A stretch of 64,000 nt of DNA from Tildeniella nuda ZEHNDER 1965/U140 (GTDB lineage: Bacteria; Cyanobacteriota; Cyanobacteriia; Leptolyngbyales; Leptolyngbyaceae), in contig JAHHIG010000016.1 of NCBI GenBank assembly GCA_019358895.1, positions 62,001-126,000 on the forward strand, written 5' to 3'. Of this stretch, positions 18,313 to 28,390 are shown piece after piece. The position numbers and the translations under genes were made by a program. Position 1 is the first letter of the stretch; the number at the start of each line of letters is the position of its first letter. The notes below the pieces were generated by a model, which worked only from the letters and a program-made list of their open reading frames with translations, ran no database searches and was not told where the DNA came from.

Positions 18313-18711
18313 ATGAAGCTGATCGGTTACTCGATCGGTGTGCTAACGGTTTCGGGGGCAATTTCAGCCATTGCCCCCGTTTTGTCTCTTGCTCAGCCAG
18401 CACTGTCTAGTTTTCCTGGACTACCGGGTATCACCTTGGCTTCAGAGCAAGCAGAACCTATGAACCAACTCGACGCACAGACGCGATCGGAACTGCAAAC
18501 CATCCTCACATCAAAACAACTGACACAACTTGAAGCTGTTCTAGAGAGTACCGATGGCATCAGTCAGGCGGCGATCGTAGCGCTTAACCTGTCTCCAGCG
18601 CAGCAAACCGAACTCATGCAAATCTTGATGTCCACACGGCAGCAGGCAACTGATGTGCTGACACCAGACCAAATTGAGAGCGTGCGCCGCAAGCTTCCGT
18701 TTCACCCATGA
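18313..18711 (+). CDS. Small exported Spy/CpxP-like (LTxxQ) protein
   Basis: 132 residues from ATG 18313, chosen because an AAGAGGTG ribosome site precedes it and a signal peptide starts there (MKLIGYSIGVLTVSGAIS, cleavage near SLAQP). The mature helical part contains three spaced motifs LTSKQ (65-69), LSPAQ (93-97) and LTPDQ (116-120), resembling the LTxxQ motif of the periplasmic chaperone/stress sensors Spy and CpxP. Assignment rests on these motifs and size. It is divergent from the NarL-type two-component operon about 230 bases away, which would fit a regulated envelope-stress output or a feedback partner. Confidence 0.55.
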   Translation: MKLIGYSIGVLTVSGAISAIAPVLSLAQPALSSFPGLPGITLASEQAEPMNQLDAQTRSELQTILTSKQLTQLEAVLESTDGISQAAIVALNLSPAQQTELMQILMSTRQQATDVLTPDQIESVRRKLPFHP

Positions 18712-18715
18712 GCAA

Positions 18716-18885
18716 TTAGCTTTTAGCGGTCAGCTTTCAGCGGTCAGCGGTCAGCTTTCAGCTTTCAGCGGTCAGCTCTTCGCGGAAGTAAGGTGTGAGG
18801 TGTGAGGTGTATTAGCTTCTGCCCTCTGCCTCCTGCCTCCTGCCTTCTGCCTCCTGCCTCCTGCCTCCTGCCTCCTGCCTTACCT
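18716..18885. repeat. STRR arrays (agcggtc and cctcctg units)
   Basis: First agctttcagcggtc repeats (18716-18780), then eight or so cctcctg/ccttctg units (18825-18885). Lies between the Spy-like and zinc-ribbon genes. Confidence 0.92.
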
Positions 18886-18944
18886 AAACGGCAGTCGATC
18901 GAGAATTGCTAGAGTAGGAGACGATATGCCCTACTCCATCATTG

Positions 18945-19298
18945 ATGCCAGACTGTCCTCGTTGTCACCAGCCCGTTGAGCCACAAGCGATCGCCTGTCC
19001 TCATTGCCGTACTCTGCTGAAAGCGTATGGACATCCGGGAATGCCGCTTTACCAGGCTACAGGAGATGAGCCGCTGTGCCTGACATGCACCTATCATGCG
19101 GACAATACCTGCACCTTTCCCAAACGACCGTTGGCAATGGACTGTACGCTGTATACCGACGTGAGAAAGCAGTTATTAGTGGCTCGTCCTGGTTATACAG
19201 GCAGTTTTCGCCTCCAAGCCTGGGTGAAGCGCAAAGCTGGTTTACTGGCACTCATTGGTCTGGTATTGATCAGTTTGCTGCTGGTGCTACTACGCTGA
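18945..19298 (+). CDS. Zinc-ribbon protein with C-terminal membrane anchor
   Basis: 117 residues from ATG 18945. CPRC and CPHC near residues 4-21 form a zinc ribbon; a second Cys set ([12 protein letters not shown], then DC) follows at about 46-67. The C-terminal hydrophobic stretch [17 protein letters not shown] is a tail anchor, placing the metal domain in the cytoplasm. Looks like a small cyanobacterial family of unknown role. Its last nine bases overlap the last nine bases of the convergent hybrid kinase gene. Confidence 0.75.
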   Translation: MPDCPRCHQPVEPQAIACPHCRTLLKAYGHPGMPLYQATGDEPLCLTCTYHADNTCTFPKRPLAMDCTLYTDVRKQLLVARPGYTGSFRLQAWVKRKAGLLALIGLVLISLLLVLLR

Positions 19299-22200
19299 GG
19301 TTTGACGGGTACGCGCAGTAGCTTGAAGAAGCTGGCTTCCTTTAGCAAGCTTTGTTTGTAAATCTTCTATACGTACAGGCTTGCTGAGATAGTCATCCAT
19401 ACCAGCGTCAAGGCAGCGATCGCGGTCTTCTTTCATCGCGTTTGCCGTCATAGCAATAATGATGGTGTGCTGGTTTGAGTGTTCTGCCGCACGAATCGCA
19501 CGTGTTGCTTCATAGCCATCCATCACTGGCATCTGGCAATCCATTAGCACCACATCGTAGTGAATCGTTGCCATTAAAGCTAGAACTTCTTGACCGTTAG
19601 CAGCTACATCAGCGGCATAACCCAGCTTTTTTAATTGATGGAGTGCCACTTTTTGATTGACAGCACTATCTTCTGCCAGCAATATTTTTAACTTAGCAGT
19701 AAGCGGCAAAGGTGAAGGCTGCTGTGAAGCGATCGAATTAATTGCTTGTAATGCGTTCTGTACTGGTTTTATCGTTTGGGGCATAGCAGCATACGGCATT
19801 TGCATGAGAGCATCAGCGAGGCAATTCAACAGCCGCGATCGACGAATTGGCTTCACAAGATAGGATACAAACCCAGCGTCTAGCAGTTGCTTTATGTCTC
19901 GTTGGTTCAGTGAAGTCATGGCAATCAATGGGATTTGATTGAGCGCGTCATCGGTTTTAATTTGTCGAGCTAACTGTTCGCCATCTGTAGCTGGCATTTG
20001 CAGATCTAGAAGGACTACATCGTAAGGTTTACCGTCTAACGCTGCTTGTTTGAGTGCTTTTAAAGCAGCGATCGCACCATCGGCTTCATCTACTGCCAGA
20101 CCCCAAGCAACCGTTTGACAGCGTACACTTTCACGATGAGTCGCATTGTCATCAACAATCAGTAATCGGCGTTGCTTAAATTGATGTGTACGGTCATCCA
20201 GACTTTTGTCTGCTAATAATGGCTTCTCAAACGTTAGCGTGAACCAAAATTGTGATCCTTGATCGGCACTACTTTCGACTCCGATCGTGCCACCCATGCG
20301 CTCGACTAACTGTTTACAAATCGCCAGTCCTAACCCTGTACCACCATATTTTCGTGTCGTTGAGGCATCTACTTGTGTAAAAGGCTCAAACAATAACGCC
20401 TGGGCTGCTTTTGGAATGCCCACGCCCGTATCATCAACAGAAAAGGCGATCGTTGCAGTGGTGTCGGTTTCTGTCGCTAACGTCAGTCGTATAATGACTT
20501 CTCCGCGATGCGTAAACTTAATCGCATTACTGGTTAGATTGATCAAGATCTGGCGCAACCGAGTCACATCACCACGTAGAGCAACGGGCACATTTGTTGG
20601 AATAAAAGTGGTAATTTCTAAGCCTTTGGTTTGAGCAGTGGTGGCTAATAGGTCAGCCACTTCTTCCACACACGTTGTGAGATCAAAGGTAAGTATTTCT
20701 AGCTCTACCTCTCCCGCTTCCAGCTTTGAGAAATCGAGTATTTCATTAATTAAGGTCAGCAGATTATCACCACTACGACAAATCGTCTCAGCAAAATCCT
20801 GCTGCTGTGAGTCTAAGGCTGTATCCAGCAACAAACCTGTCATACCGATGACCGCATTCATTGGTGTGCGAATTTCGTGACTCATGGTTGCGAGAAAGTT
20901 GCTCTTTGCTTCTGCTGCTTGCTCTGCTGCTTTGCGTGCTTGCTCTGCTGCTTCACGTGCTTGTTTCAATGCCTGGTTTTGCTGTGTGAGTTGTTCGCGT
21001 TGCTGTACCTCTACCGTCAAGAGGCGAACCTGCGCTAGAGCGATGCCAACTTGATCTGCCAGTTGGTTAAGAAACTCAATTTCAAACGGTTTCCAGTGTC
21101 GCGGCTCTGAGCATTGATCGGCAAACAGTAAGCCCCACAACTGGTCGTTCTCTAGAATCGGCACACCCAGAGCGGCTTGAATTTGAAATTGGCTGAGTAA
21201 GTCTTTGTGCCATTGGGGTACGTCGGGTTGCTCAAGGCTATCGATCGCGATGATCTGTCCCATGAGACACTTGTGCAGCAGCCCATGTTCAAAGTAGGCA
21301 CTCGGCATTTGAAAGCCAAGCAGGGGCATCCAGTCAGCGCCAACCGATTCAACCACAATTGTGCTGTCGCAATGATTGTGAAACTTATAGATCAGCACTC
21401 GATCGGCGCGCAAAAACTCTCGTACTTCTGCAACGGTGGTGCTGAGAATCGCATCCAGATCTAGCGATTGTCGGATACGGAGGGTCATGGCAGAGAGGAG
21501 GTGCGATCGCTGACTCTGCCGCTGCATAGCTTCTTCTACCCGCTTGCGCTCGATAAATTGACCGATCTGCCGCCCGATCGCGGTCATCATCGCGAGCAAA
21601 TCATCATCAGATTGTTGCGGCTTCTGGTTGAAGACAGAAATAATGCCCAAGACTGTGTCTTCAGCCAGAATGGGAAAGGCGCACGCTTGCTTAAAGCCTG
21701 CGTCCAGGGCAGTCGATCGACGCTGAAAGTTTTGCTCTTGAGCGATATCAACCACCCAAACCGATTTTTTCTCTGCCCAAACGCGACCGACCAGCCCAAC
21801 GCCAGGGGTGAAAGTCAATTGTTGCGTATGGGCTTCAAACTCAGCGACATCAAGCGCGGGTTGATGCCAGGTCGCGATAAAGTGCATCATGGCAGCTTCG
21901 GCATCAATGCGCCAAAGCTGTCCTAAATCCCAATGCAAGCTTTCGCATAGAGCCTGTAAAATCCGGGGAGTAGCTTCAGCCAGCGTTGTGGACTCTGCCA
22001 AAACTTTTGTGATGGCATATTGAGCATGGCGACGGTGCTCAGCTTGCTCCTGCTCAGTAATGTCTCTCAGCGTCCCGCAAACGCCGATCGCGTCTCCATC
22101 CACACTGGTGGTCAAGCGCACAGAAACGTTTACCCAGCGAACATCGCCCATTTTCGTGAGATAGCGAGTTTTGTAGCGATGGTAGTCTTTCTGTCCGGTG

Positions 22201-23561
22201 AGTACGGGCTGGAGAGAGTGCAAAACGTACGGGCGATCGTCAGGATGAACAAAGTCCAAAAAGTATCTGCCCAAGCTTTCGCTGACTGAAAAGCCCATGA
22301 CTTCTGTCCAGGCTGGGTTGAGAAACATCCACTGACCAGCCAGATCGTGCTGAAAAATAATCTCTTTGACGCTATCAACGACTGAACGGTAGCGATGCTC
22401 ACTTGCTTGTAAAGCCGCTTCAGAACGCCGCAGCTCAGTAATATCAGTGCCCGTCTGGACAAAGTACTCCACCGTATGGTTGGCAGCCAAAAGGCTTGTG
22501 GTAGACCAGGCAATCAGGCGACGATCGCCCGATCGTGTGAGCCAGTAATGCTCATACTGGCTAGTTAGCTGCTGCTTTGTTTGCAAGCGCTCCAGCACGG
22601 CTTGCATGGGTTTTATAGCCTCGGCTGGTAGCAATACCTCGTCCAACCGCCTGCCGTTTAGTTCCTCAAAAGTGTAGCCTGTTGCCTGTTCACACGCTTG
22701 ATTAAAGCAAACAATGCAGCCCTGGCGATCAAGTACGACGATCAATACGGCAGCCGTATCTGTAATCGCAGCTGTTAGATCGCGCTCCTGTTTGAGTTGA
22801 CTCTCAGTCTGCTGCCGTTTGGTGATTTCTCGATAACTCAGGTAAGAGATGAGTAGCAGTGTGCTGACGTTGAGCAAGAGGCTGCCAATCAGTTGGTCGA
22901 TCGTGACGCCGTTAACGTTCCAGTACGATGCAATGCTAATGTCAATCAATACTGCTGAAGCAAGACTCAAGCCCAATGCTGCTGTTTGTAACCACTGCCA
23001 GCGCGGCTTCGTTAGCGACTGACGGACTACTGCTGTACGCTTCCATCCTGCGATGCTACGCCGTAGTTCAAGCTGCTTTGCTATTTGCCTTGCTAGAGTA
23101 TATAGCGCCTTGATTTGTTCTGTATTAAGCTGTCGAGGCACCGTATCAATGACGCAAAGCGTACCTAGTGCATAGCCCTCAACGGTGGTTAATGGCACTC
23201 CAGCATAGAAGCGGATCTGTGGCGCACCTGTGACCAGGGGATTTTGGGCAAAGCGATCGTCCTTCAGCGTATCAGGCACCACGAAAATTTCTGGCTGCAA
23301 AATAGCGTGGGCACAAAAAGCTAAATCACGGTGTGTCTGTGTAGCCTCTAGCCCAACTCTCGCTTTGAACCACTGGCGCTCTGCATCAATCAGACTCACC
23401 AGTGCGATCGGCGTTTGGCAAAGATAAGCAGCCAACTGGGTTAGGTCATCAAACGCTTGTTCTGGCTTTGTATCTAAAATTTTGCATTCTAGCAAAGCCT
23501 GTCGTCGGGCAGGCTCATTTTCAGGCAAAGGGGCGTGGAGTTGATTGCTTCGTGTTGCCAT
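19290..23561 (-). CDS. Hybrid sensor histidine kinase GAF-TM-PAS-PAS-GAF-GAF-HK-REC-REC
   Basis: 1423 residues. N-terminal GAF (about 25-165), two membrane helices (about 192-245), PAS (about 265-380), PAS/PAC (about 390-505), GAF (about 525-665), a second GAF of the cyanobacterial phytochrome-like sort (about 690-850) with no evident bilin-binding Cys, an Ala-rich coiled coil, HisKA with the His near 895 in [14 protein letters not shown], HATPase ([18 protein letters not shown]), then two receivers with LLIVDDN/LLDLQMP and [17 protein letters not shown] near 1135 and 1290. A multi-input phosphorelay kinase; signals unknown. It could phosphorylate the lone receiver at 10374. Stop overlaps the convergent zinc-ribbon gene by nine bases. 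Confidence 0.93.
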   Translation of the reverse strand: MATRSNQLHAPLPENEPARRQALLECKILDTKPEQAFDDLTQLAAYLCQTPIALVSLIDAERQWFKARVGLEATQTHRDLAFCAHAILQPEIFVVPDTLKDDRFAQNPLVTGAPQIRFYAGVPLTTVEGYALGTLCVIDTVPRQLNTEQIKALYTLARQIAKQLELRRSIAGWKRTAVVRQSLTKPRWQWLQTAALGLSLASAVLIDISIASYWNVNGVTIDQLIGSLLLNVSTLLLISYLSYREITKRQQTESQLKQERDLTAAITDTAAVLIVVLDRQGCIVCFNQACEQATGYTFEELNGRRLDEVLLPAEAIKPMQAVLERLQTKQQLTSQYEHYWLTRSGDRRLIAWSTTSLLAANHTVEYFVQTGTDITELRRSEAALQASEHRYRSVVDSVKEIIFQHDLAGQWMFLNPAWTEVMGFSVSESLGRYFLDFVHPDDRPYVLHSLQPVLTGQKDYHRYKTRYLTKMGDVRWVNVSVRLTTSVDGDAIGVCGTLRDITEQEQAEHRRHAQYAITKVLAESTTLAEATPRILQALCESLHWDLGQLWRIDAEAAMMHFIATWHQPALDVAEFEAHTQQLTFTPGVGLVGRVWAEKKSVWVVDIAQEQNFQRRSTALDAGFKQACAFPILAEDTVLGIISVFNQKPQQSDDDLLAMMTAIGRQIGQFIERKRVEEAMQRQSQRSHLLSAMTLRIRQSLDLDAILSTTVAEVREFLRADRVLIYKFHNHCDSTIVVESVGADWMPLLGFQMPSAYFEHGLLHKCLMGQIIAIDSLEQPDVPQWHKDLLSQFQIQAALGVPILENDQLWGLLFADQCSEPRHWKPFEIEFLNQLADQVGIALAQVRLLTVEVQQREQLTQQNQALKQAREAAEQARKAAEQAAEAKSNFLATMSHEIRTPMNAVIGMTGLLLDTALDSQQQDFAETICRSGDNLLTLINEILDFSKLEAGEVELEILTFDLTTCVEEVADLLATTAQTKGLEITTFIPTNVPVALRGDVTRLRQILINLTSNAIKFTHRGEVIIRLTLATETDTTATIAFSVDDTGVGIPKAAQALLFEPFTQVDASTTRKYGGTGLGLAICKQLVERMGGTIGVESSADQGSQFWFTLTFEKPLLADKSLDDRTHQFKQRRLLIVDDNATHRESVRCQTVAWGLAVDEADGAIAALKALKQAALDGKPYDVVLLDLQMPATDGEQLARQIKTDDALNQIPLIAMTSLNQRDIKQLLDAGFVSYLVKPIRRSRLLNCLADALMQMPYAAMPQTIKPVQNALQAINSIASQQPSPLPLTAKLKILLAEDSAVNQKVALHQLKKLGYAADVAANGQEVLALMATIHYDVVLMDCQMPVMDGYEATRAIRAAEHSNQHTIIIAMTANAMKEDRDRCLDAGMDDYLSKPVRIEDLQTKLAKGSQLLQATARTRQTSA

Positions 23562-23800
23562 TTTGGTCGCTGAAGGGCGGGAGAGGGTATCGCGATCGCT
23601 CCATCTCGCAAATTAGCACTAACACCCTTCAGTCCGAATCGTAGATAACCCTTAAGTTCAACCATGAGCGTACGGCTACATGACACAGGTAGCATGATAG
23701 TATTTCAAATCTGTTGGCTCTTTCGACAGAGCAGCGACAGACTGCAACGCCCTAGACTATAGCTAGAACGCAAGCAGCCAATGATCTCAGTAAACGATTT

Positions 23801-24646
23801 CTAGTAATGAAAAGGCACTGTTAGCAAAGGCAGGCAGACCAGTAGCAGCCAAGTCCACATCCAGGGATTGGCTGGTTGCAAGGCTTCTGGTACTGACAGC
23901 AACGCATCAATGCGCTCCTCAAGACGGTTGCGTGGTGTAGCGCTACTAAACGTGGCACAGATCGTTTCAGCGTAAAGTTCGGGTGCTTGCACCATTTGCA
24001 GTAGTGATTCAGCTAGTAGTAATGGATCAACCGTTTGGGCTGCCCAGCGATCGGCTCGGCGTTCTCGCAGCAGCAGCAGTTCTTGCCACAGCGCTTCAGT
24101 TTGCGGCAGCCAGGTACTAAGATGGCGCAACCAGCCCAACCAAAAAAACCAGAACGTATCGTGGTAGTGAGCGTGAGCCTGCTCATGGGTTAACACTGCA
24201 TCTAGATGGTCGGTGCTGAAGGTATCCAACAAGCCCTGACTGACTACTAGTTCAGATCGCCAAAACCCAACTTGTGCAATAAACGGAATTGGCGTTGCTA
24301 ATAGACGACCGTACCGTCCTCTCAAAGCCACTTGAGAATATGTATGCACTTGGCGGAGCGATCGCTGTCCTTCCACCATAAGCTTGAGTATCAGAACGCC
24401 TGCAACCGCCAGAAACCCGACTGCTAGCCAGTAGCTCATCCAGCCTTCCCACCAGCGCACCATCTGCCCCTGCGGTCCCATACAAACGAGAGCCACGGCT
24501 GTCATCAGCAATATGAGCGGCGGAAAGAGAAAGAGACCTAGCGATCGTTGCCAGCGCTCTTGCCACGTACCCTCAGGGCGCATCTCTAGCAGTCGCAGCC
24601 CACAAGCGCAAGACAACCCGAAAAACAGCAGCGTCAAATGCATCAC
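23801..24646 (-). CDS. M56 family membrane metallopeptidase (BlaR1-like)
   Basis: 281 residues with membrane helices at about 3-20, 36-56, 70-92 and a C-terminal one. Zinc protease signature THEQAH at 153-158, with ERRAD at 195-199 as the likely third ligand region. There is no extracellular penicillin-binding sensor, so it is the short cyanobacterial form. Paired with the BlaI-type repressor gene upstream (4-base overlap if the GTG at 24646 is used; an ATG lies one codon later). Expected role: signal-dependent cleavage of the repressor. Confidence 0.88.
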   Translation of the reverse strand: MMHLTLLFFGLSCACGLRLLEMRPEGTWQERWQRSLGLFLFPPLILLMTAVALVCMGPQGQMVRWWEGWMSYWLAVGFLAVAGVLILKLMVEGQRSLRQVHTYSQVALRGRYGRLLATPIPFIAQVGFWRSELVVSQGLLDTFSTDHLDAVLTHEQAHAHYHDTFWFFWLGWLRHLSTWLPQTEALWQELLLLRERRADRWAAQTVDPLLLAESLLQMVQAPELYAETICATFSSATPRNRLEERIDALLSVPEALQPANPWMWTWLLLVCLPLLTVPFHY

Positions 24647-25062
24647 TGATCCTCTCTTGCTTCACGAATGGCGCGGAGTCTCTGAGCGATCGCTTCCAGT
24701 TGATCCACGCTGGTTTGGTCTAGGCTGTCGGCAAAGGCGGCTACCACATCAGGGTTACCGACTGCCAAAAATTGGTTGAGCTGTTCATACGCCCGCAATG
24801 CAAGCGCTTGTTCCTTTGAGATGAGTGCCTGCCACGTGTAAACTCGACTCTGGCGATCGCAGAGTAGCCAGCCTTTCTGAGTCAAACGCTGAAGGATCGT
24901 CGTGACCGATGTGTAAGCTAGTTCACGCTCTGGGTCAGACAAAATGCGATCATGCACATCTTTGACCGTCACGGTACCAATGTCCCAAACGATGTGTAAG
25001 ATCTCAGCCTCTAGGGGACCGAGCGAAAGCTGTTTGGGACGGTGGTAGGGCAGTGCAGCCAT
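24643..25062 (-). CDS. BlaI/MecI/CopY-family repressor
   Basis: 139 residues from ATG 25062. Winged-helix N-terminus LGPLEAEILHIVWDIGTVTVKDVHDRI and TSVTTILQRLTQKGWL, then a helical dimerisation tail, as in BlaI. It should repress its own operon and be inactivated by the M56 protease encoded next. A 10-bp palindrome AATGTACATT at 25072-25081, ten bases upstream of the start, resembles the TACA/TGTA operators of this family and is the likely autoregulatory site. Confidence 0.9.
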   Translation of the reverse strand: MAALPYHRPKQLSLGPLEAEILHIVWDIGTVTVKDVHDRILSDPERELAYTSVTTILQRLTQKGWLLCDRQSRVYTWQALISKEQALALRAYEQLNQFLAVGNPDVVAAFADSLDQTSVDQLEAIAQRLRAIREAREDQ

Positions 25063-25071
25063 CAAGCGTTA

Positions 25072-25081
25072 AATGTACATT
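25072..25081. promoter_or_regulatory. Candidate BlaI-type operator
   Basis: Perfect palindrome AATGTACATT just upstream of the repressor start. BlaI/MecI bind TACA-n-TGTA sites; the short core here matches half of that pattern. Inference from position and symmetry. Confidence 0.5.
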
Positions 25082-25170
25082 GCAAGCATTATCTCACGTC
25101 AGTGTGACCTTCCCAAGTTATGAGCAGCTAACTTTCTTAGCTGACATACAGATAGCGTACGATCGCTCAC

Positions 25171-25611
25171 TTACTCAGCTTGAAGGTAATGAACAAGTGC
25201 TTGCAACCCAAGGCGATAGCTGTCAGCCCCGAAACCGCTAATTTGACCAATGGCAACAGGGGCAATGTATGAGTGATGGCGGAATGCCTCACGACGGTAA
25301 AGGTTGCTGAGATGCACTTCTACGGTGGGAATAGCAACAGCCGCGATCGCATCTCGAAGTGCCACACTGGTGTGGGTGTAAGCCCCTGCGTTAATCAAGA
25401 TGCCTTGATACCGCGCAAACGCATCGTGGATGGCATCGACCAAAACACCTTCATGGTTAGACTGAAGCGATGTTGTACTGACCTGAAGTGCCTTAGCCTC
25501 TTGCTCTAGCTGAGCATTGATCGTTTCCAGCGTTGTGGAACCGTAGATGCCCGGTTCTCGTTGACCCAGTAAGTTCAAGTTTGGTCCGTGCAGCACCAAA
25601 ATACCAATCAA
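25171..25611 (-). CDS. aroQ: Type II 3-dehydroquinate dehydratase
   Basis: Third step of the shikimate pathway. Type II signature [21 protein letters not shown] at the N-terminus (catalytic Tyr in IYG), NPGAYTH equivalent as [13 protein letters not shown], and [22 protein letters not shown] with the catalytic His. Open frame continues upstream to 25752, but that adds 47 Arg/Phe-rich residues with no counterpart in the family. I prefer the TTG at 25611, with AGGTCAAGAGG about ten bases before it; this gives 146 residues, the family norm. Confidence 0.9.
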   Translation of the reverse strand: MIGILVLHGPNLNLLGQREPGIYGSTTLETINAQLEQEAKALQVSTTSLQSNHEGVLVDAIHDAFARYQGILINAGAYTHTSVALRDAIAAVAIPTVEVHLSNLYRREAFRHHSYIAPVAIGQISGFGADSYRLGLQALVHYLQAE

Positions 25612-25789
25612 CCGTGCCAAGCCTCTTGACCTACAAAATGAGCAAAAAAGTTGCCTGCCTAAGAAAGCTGTTTGTCCAAAAAATTGCTCACCGAAGTCGC
25701 TCTCACGCCTGCCTCTCTTACCGCCTGTCGATACACGGCGGTTACGATACATGCCGAAAAGGGAAGCGTAACAACATGTGAACCGACGA

Positions 25790-25924
25790 CTAACGGCGCT
25801 GGGAGTCTTTCACCGGAATCGGGATTAACTCGCCTTCAGGCTGGGCTTCGGGACCAAGAATCGCCTCAATCAGCTTACGCGCCCATTCCTTAACTTTTTC
25901 AAGCACCTTTTCAAGGTAATCCAT
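25790..25924 (-). CDS. Small charged cyanobacterial protein, 44 residues
   Basis: ATG at 25924 to TAG at 25790. Translation [20 protein letters not shown] then [18 protein letters not shown] and a basic end. One amphipathic helix followed by a Pro/Glu tail; function unknown. AAAGGAGC ribosome site lies 13 bases upstream. The amphipathic periodicity, good ribosome site and ordinary codon use support a real gene, and it looks like a short family found in other cyanobacteria. It lies 180 bases upstream of the aroQ start on the same strand. Confidence 0.7.
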   Translation of the reverse strand: MDYLEKVLEKVKEWARKLIEAILGPEAQPEGELIPIPVKDSQRR

Positions 25925-26149
25925 CGAACAGATTGCTCCTTTGCTAAAGCCTAGCTGCCGCCTACGCCTCTGAATTGCGATCGCAGGGCAGACTGAGCCT
26001 GGTTACTTATCTAGAATTGTACCCAATTTATCAATTAGTTAACAGCCCGGAAAGAAACTGTATAAATTTCGTAAATTATGAGTACCTGATTTAAGTCTTA
26101 ATCAAACGTTGCAAATAAGCAAGCGCATCGGGCAGAGATTTCGATTTTA

Positions 26150-27406
26150 TTAATGATTTATTAACAATTGCCGTCGCAAGTAATCTAGCGCCGTAGCCGC
26201 ACTGAGTCTGCGAATCCAATCTCGCCCGCGTAGTGCGCCAAATTGATACTCAACGCTTTGCACCTCATCCAGCCCCGCCAGCCCAATGTAAACTAAGCCG
26301 ACAGGTTTTTCTGGAGTGCCGCCGTCGGGTCCAGCGATGCCTGTGATACTGAGTCCCCAGGTGGTGCCGAGGCGCGATCGTGCCCCTTCTGCCATTTGTT
26401 TGGCGATAGTATGGCTGACGGCACCATGCGCGTTCAGGTCTTGCTCGTTGACATCCAGCAGTCGTACTTTAATGGCGTTGTCGTAGGAAATGATGCCGCC
26501 CCAAAAATAGCTGGAGCTGCCAGGGACGGACGTAATTGCTTCGCCTAAGCCGCCGCCTGTGCAGGATTCGGCAACGGCAAGGGTCGATCGCGTGGTTTTA
26601 AGCAACGCACCAACCACGAATGCCAGAGAGTCGCTATCTGCACCGTAACAATCTAAACCGCCGATCGCACGAAGCTGTGTTTCGATCGGTGCAATGAGCT
26701 GCTGTGCCTCTGCTTCTGAGTTGGCGCGGGCAGAAATTCGCAGCTTTACTTCGCCATGATTGGCATAGGGCGCAACAGTCGGGTTCTGGAGATCGAAAAA
26801 TGAGTTTACTTTTTCTGCCAGCAACGATTCAGAAATGCCCCAAAACTTGAGTGTCCGGCTGTGAATCGTTGTTTGCCCCCAGCCCTGGCTGCGTAAATAG
26901 GGTATAGCGACTTCGCGCCACATGCGCTGCATCTCGGCTGGCACACCGGGAAAGGTCAGGATCGTAAGACCAGGACGGGGTTGCCAGATGATGCCAGGAG
27001 CACTGCCTGAATCATTCGTTAGCACTGCTGCGCCTTCAGGTAGCAACGCCTGCTTGTGATTGTTGGCGGTCATGGTGCGTCCGCGCTGGGCGAATTTACG
27101 GGTGATGTCGGCAAGAATGGCGGGATGCTCTACAAGGGAAACGCCGAAGCAGTCTGCTAGCGTTTCGTGGGTAAGATCGTCGGGTGTGGGACCCAAGCCG
27201 CCTGTAAAGATGAGGAGTTGCGATCGCTTGCCCGCAGCCTTAACCACCCCTTTGATACGTTCGGGATTATCGCCCACCACCGTTTGATAGTAATGAGCCA
27301 TCCCTAGTTGCGCCAGTTCCCGCGCTAAGAACTGGGCATTGCTGTTAAGAATGTCACCCAGGAGCAGTTCGGTGCCAACGCAGATAATTTCAACACTTTG
27401 AGTCAT
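26150..27406 (-). CDS. cinA: CinA-like protein / nicotinamide-nucleotide amidase
   Basis: 418 residues, two domains. Residues 1-170: molybdopterin-binding-like COG1058 fold (ICVGTELLLGDILNSNAQFLA, TGGLGPTPDDLT), associated with ADP-ribose pyrophosphatase activity. Residues 255-418: CinA/PncC domain with the catalytic Ser in AESCTGGGLGEAIT and SITGIAGPDGGTPEKPVGLVYIG, which deamidates nicotinamide mononucleotide to nicotinate mononucleotide. It thus feeds the same NAD pathway as the pncB-nadD-nadE operon, though transcribed separately. Confidence 0.93.
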   Translation of the reverse strand: MTQSVEIICVGTELLLGDILNSNAQFLARELAQLGMAHYYQTVVGDNPERIKGVVKAAGKRSQLLIFTGGLGPTPDDLTHETLADCFGVSLVEHPAILADITRKFAQRGRTMTANNHKQALLPEGAAVLTNDSGSAPGIIWQPRPGLTILTFPGVPAEMQRMWREVAIPYLRSQGWGQTTIHSRTLKFWGISESLLAEKVNSFFDLQNPTVAPYANHGEVKLRISARANSEAEAQQLIAPIETQLRAIGGLDCYGADSDSLAFVVGALLKTTRSTLAVAESCTGGGLGEAITSVPGSSSYFWGGIISYDNAIKVRLLDVNEQDLNAHGAVSHTIAKQMAEGARSRLGTTWGLSITGIAGPDGGTPEKPVGLVYIGLAGLDEVQSVEYQFGALRGRDWIRRLSAATALDYLRRQLLINH

Positions 27407-27525
27407 GAGAAATAATACTCAAGTCTAGTACAGCTTTTGGCACTTTAAAATACATCGTGTCTTCGCTACTCAGTTATTAGTTGCTTTAACTCACTAAGCC
27501 AGCAGATTTCAGGTTTCATTATTCA

Positions 27526-28302
27526 TTAAGCGTTTGTTTCTTTTACCTTTCTAAATTTCTGGAAAAACAAGAAGACTCCTAGTTGTCCTTCGTGATCAGT
27601 ATACTCAACGTAAAAGTTACATATTCCCGTACTTTGGATTAAGAACAGTAGCTCATTCAAATTGTATAAATTCATTTGCATCTCTGGATCTCGATGTGGC
27701 AACACTCTAAGAAAAGCTTTAACGAGTTTTTTAAGTGGGTTTAATAACCTTTCTCCTGATGTCTCTAGACCATAGCTTTTTTCATATTTTGTTTTGGCGT
27801 ATGTGAACTGCATAGCGCCAATACCTCCATTCTCTAGGTGCTTTAGAAGATTCATTAAAATAAGCTTTCCTCTACTGGGAGCTATGTGCTGAAAGACAAG
27901 AGCTGAATGAATAAAATCAAAACAGCCATCTAAGGAGAAAAGGTTATCATCAGACTTGAGAAAGCTGACATTGCTGATAGAGCGCTCCTCGCAGTTTTTA
28001 CAAGCTTCATCTAGCATTGAGTTGGAGACATCAAGTCCAACAACGTGTTCAGCTATCTCTGCAAGTGGCATGACAATTCTTCCAGTCCCGCATCCGAAGT
28101 CTAAAGCTCGTTTAGGTGTAAAACCTTGATCAAGATGCTGTCTACAGACTTCTAGTACATGGCTAACATGGTCTTTACCAAATTCAAAAAACTCTTCTTT
28201 TGCTTCTTGGGTGAGATTTTCCGCCCGAAATTTAGCATTAGTAATGACTGCAAAGTAAGGATCTACCTTGCCCCATTTCTCCCACTCTTGATCTGTACTC
28301 AT
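27526..28302 (-). CDS. Class I SAM-dependent methyltransferase
   Basis: 258 residues. Motif I LDFGCGTGRIVMPLA near residue 70, VVGLDVSNSMLDEA near 92, DFIHSALVFQHI near 135: a small-molecule or lipid-type methyltransferase (Methyltransf_11/25). The C-terminal third is not recognisable. DNA is clearly more AT-rich than cinA and uvrA on either side and codon choice shifts to A/T endings, which suggests recent transfer. Substrate unknown; no glycan or secondary-metabolite genes adjoin it. Confidence 0.82.
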   Translation of the reverse strand: MSTDQEWEKWGKVDPYFAVITNAKFRAENLTQEAKEEFFEFGKDHVSHVLEVCRQHLDQGFTPKRALDFGCGTGRIVMPLAEIAEHVVGLDVSNSMLDEACKNCEERSISNVSFLKSDDNLFSLDGCFDFIHSALVFQHIAPSRGKLILMNLLKHLENGGIGAMQFTYAKTKYEKSYGLETSGERLLNPLKKLVKAFLRVLPHRDPEMQMNLYNLNELLFLIQSTGICNFYVEYTDHEGQLGVFLFFQKFRKVKETNA

Positions 28303-28390
28303 ATATTTTCAGCAGTAGTCCATAGCAATAAAGTATCAATCTTATTGCTAAATGTCGAAGTCAATTATCTTGCTGTCCTATACTGCTAGC

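Noticed and set aside
25612-25752. N-terminal extension of aroQ
   Set aside because: Type II dehydroquinases start at the [10 protein letters not shown] strand; the added residues are Arg/Phe-rich and a suitable TTG with ribosome site lies at 25611.
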